This document shows, one piece after another, positions 61,223 through 64,000 of a stretch of DNA of 64,000 nt. The notes under the pieces are model-generated. The model did no database searches and was not told the DNA's origin. It saw only the letters and a list, made by a program, of their open reading frames with translations. This DNA is from Deinococcus fonticola (GTDB lineage Bacteria; Deinococcota; Deinococci; Deinococcales; Deinococcaceae). Position numbers and translations under genes: made by a program. The stretch covers positions 1 through 64,000 of the forward strand of contig NZ_SMMH01000016.1 in assembly GCF_004634215.1 (NCBI RefSeq). Direction: 5' to 3'. The first letter of the stretch is position 1. Each line of letters starts with the position of its first letter.

Positions 61223-61228
61223 TAAGCT
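61223..61228 (+). promoter_or_regulatory. Leaderless -10 (TAAGCT) of the MATE gene
   Basis: TAAGCT with an 8-nt spacer to ATG 61237 (or 14 nt to an in-frame ATG at 61243). Confidence 0.5.
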
Positions 61229-61236
61229 GTGTCGGT

Positions 61237-62649
<1,413 letters not shown>

Positions 62650-62656
62650 GCATTAA

Positions 62657-63948
62657 GGGGGAGAGGCTGACGGCCTGACAGAAAGTATGAGAAAACGTCC
62701 CCGATAGGGGACAATTTCTGTTTATGACGACAAAAATAGTCTTCGGGGACGTGCCCCGACTCTACCAGAATGTCCGGCCCTTCCTCAGCGCCCTCTGCTG
62801 GAACGATGTCCGCAATGCGGACACCTGTGCCTGGCTCGTCGCAGGGTGCTTGGAAAGCCGAATCTGCTCCATCCCCGCGTGGGTGAGTGGGCGAATCTCA
62901 AAAGCGCAGTTCGCGCAAAGCCGAGAGATTCAGGCCCGCAGGTTTCTGGAGAACCCGAAGGTTGATCCCTTCGAGATCTATGCGCCGCTGGTCTTCCAAG
63001 CCCTTCGTCACTGGGGCGAGCACCGCCTGGTGCTCGCTCTGGACACCAGTATGCTTTTCGGGGAGTTCTGCCTGATTCGCTTTGCTGTCACTTTCAGGGG
63101 ACGATCTCTTCCACTGCATCAGGAAGTCATCCAGCACGAGAGCGCCCAGATTTCGACCCGACAACTTCTCCCTGTGCTCGCCCGTGTCAAAGGCATCCTC
63201 GATGCGTTGGGCATCCATGACGTTCGGCTCCTTGCTGATCGAGGTTTTTGTGACACTGAACTCATGGATTGGCTCTGGGCCTGCAAATGGCACTACCGCA
63301 TCCGTATCAAGTCGAATCTGATCCTCGCTGACCTGCAAGGTCAGCGCCTGTGCAAGCTCGACGACATTCGACTCCGCCCCAGGGAAACACGCTGTTTCCA
63401 CAACGTCGCCATCACCGGGCAGGCGTTTGGCCCAGTCCATGTCGCGGTCGCTCGACCCACAGACGTTCAGGAGCAGTGGCAGGTCGTGAGCAGCGAGCCG
63501 ACAGACCTGGAAACGTTCGCTGAGTACGGCGAACGCTTCCAAATCGAAGAGGGCTTCCTAGACGATAAAAGTGGTCTCCACGGGCTGGAATCCTCGAACC
63601 TGCGTGATGTCGCGAGCCTGAATAGGCTCGTCATGATTCTGGCGCTGGCCACCCTCTTCCTGATCACCAAGGGCGTGCAAATCGTTGCGGAGGGCAGACG
63701 GCGGATGATTGACCCGCATTGGCAACGTGGGCTGAGTTATCTCAAGATTGGGGAACGGGCCATGCGCTGGGCACTCAGTCGCGGCCTCGAAGTGTTTATC
63801 CACCTGGCACTGCCAGGTGGGCCTGATCCAGAACCTCTGGGCAAACGGAAGAAGAAATGCTCTGACCCCATCACGTTGCTGGAAGTCGGCTGGACGCTGG
63901 TTTTACGCCCTCTCTCATACTTTCTGTCAGGCCGTCAGGGGGGAGAGG
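62657..63948 (+). mobile_element. IS4-family insertion sequence with 10-bp target duplication
   Basis: Terminal inverted repeats of 26 bp are perfect: 62667-62692 starts CTGACGGCCTGACAGAAAG and 63913-63938 is its reverse complement. The element proper is 62667-63938 (1272 bp). GGGGGAGAGG directly precedes it (62657-62666) and directly follows it (63939-63948), a 10-bp target duplication. Intact ends, duplication and transposase indicate a recent insertion. Confidence 0.95.
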
Positions 63949-64000
63949 TCAGGAGCAAGAGCGGAAGCGTGTCCTTTTGCCGGATCACTCCCCACTGGCT
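62724..64000 (+). CDS. IS4-family DDE transposase (no stop inside the element)
   Basis: The frame is open from ATG 62724 to the window edge. Catalytic residues are in place: Asp107 in [10 protein letters not shown], Asp172 in [10 protein letters not shown], and the IS4 signature Tyr268-x2-Arg271-x3-Glu275-x6-Lys282 ([15 protein letters not shown]). 405 codons lie within the IS, the last ones (SYFLSGRQ) inside the right inverted repeat. No stop occurs before or in that repeat, so translation continues through the flank past 64000. The start has no strong Shine-Dalgarno; a left-end promoter is likely. Confidence 0.9.
   Translation, partial: MTTKIVFGDVPRLYQNVRPFLSALCWNDVRNADTCAWLVAGCLESRICSIPAWVSGRISKAQFAQSREIQARRFLENPKVDPFEIYAPLVFQALRHWGEHRLVLALDTSMLFGEFCLIRFAVTFRGRSLPLHQEVIQHESAQISTRQLLPVLARVKGILDALGIHDVRLLADRGFCDTELMDWLWACKWHYRIRIKSNLILADLQGQRLCKLDDIRLRPRETRCFHNVAITGQAFGPVHVAVARPTDVQEQWQVVSSEPTDLETFAEYGERFQIEEGFLDDKSGLHGLESSNLRDVASLNRLVMILALATLFLITKGVQIVAEGRRRMIDPHWQRGLSYLKIGERAMRWALSRGLEVFIHLALPGGPDPEPLGKRKKKCSDPITLLEVGWTLVLRPLSYFLSGRQGGEVRSKSGSVSFCRITPHW

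Larger units (their letters stand above)
60847..61236. other. Intergenic region before the MATE gene
   Basis: 390 bp without a credible ORF; composition is mixed and no repeat family seen elsewhere in the window was recognised. The right end holds a 12-bp palindrome and the MATE promoter. Confidence 0.5.

Overview
The window is a GC-rich bacterial chromosome segment that reads as Deinococcus. The gene families point there: BTAD regulators, YfiT bacillithiol-type transferases, a LysJ-like aminotransferase and two-subunit type methylmalonyl-CoA mutase. So does promoter architecture: about twenty genes have a TANNNT-type -10 hexamer ending 6-8 nt before the start codon, with no room for a leader, which is the leaderless arrangement reported for Deinococcus. 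No rRNA, tRNA, CRISPR array or prophage was seen. The right edge holds an intact, recently inserted IS4-family element.

Layout. 1-6.5 kb (mostly minus strand): glycine cleavage operon gcvT-gcvH-(AT-rich membrane ORF)-gcvP, 5-formyl-THF cyclo-ligase and a phosphoesterase. 6.9-16.3 kb: phosphoribosyltransferase, S41 peptidase lipoprotein, degenerate NUDIX protein, BON/LysM protein, padR-hyp-lepB operon, alanine racemase, parvulin PPIase and a FemAB-like transferase; several of these are cell-envelope functions. 16.3-21.1 kb: a BTAD/AAA/TPR regulator, divergent from a small gene and a secreted papain-like peptidase that share a promoter element. 21.3-23.3 kb: a saccharopine-dehydrogenase-family enzyme and a membrane-anchored hypothetical.

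23.3-33.0 kb: a six-gene minus-strand signalling cassette, in transcription order vWA protein, Ser/Thr kinase, FHA protein, pseudokinase-PP2C phosphatase, second Ser/Thr kinase with a probable peptidoglycan-binding ectodomain, and membrane FHA protein. Both kinases and one FHA protein start with the same CxxC-x10-CxxC zinc ribbon. I regard this as the best candidate for an incompletely described system.

34.7-39.9 kb: a tightly coupled five-gene operon (3beta-HSD/epimerase-like reductase, MBL hydrolase, F390-synthetase-like adenylating enzyme, KAS III-like condensing enzyme, membrane GT2) that looks like an uncharacterised lipid or glycolipid pathway. 40-53.5 kb: aroA, YiaA-like protein, sorbosone-dehydrogenase-like lipoprotein, Hsp20, miaA, glgC, methylmalonyl-CoA mutase with a TetR-type operator, an ABC-2 exporter, an AI-2E family transporter and a secreted phospholipase A2-like protein. 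53.7-58.4 kb: MocR regulator divergent from a coupled run of cupin, GNAT, two YfiT paralogues, PNPOx and LysE genes, in which two genes appear frameshifted. 58.5-64 kb: EamA transporter, LysJ-like aminotransferase, MATE exporter and the IS element.

Broken genes include a DUF1572 gene with an in-frame amber codon, the cupin gene, and the LysE gene. Large antisense ORFs opposite gcvP, mutB-like, kinase and other genes are GC-rich shadows and were left out.
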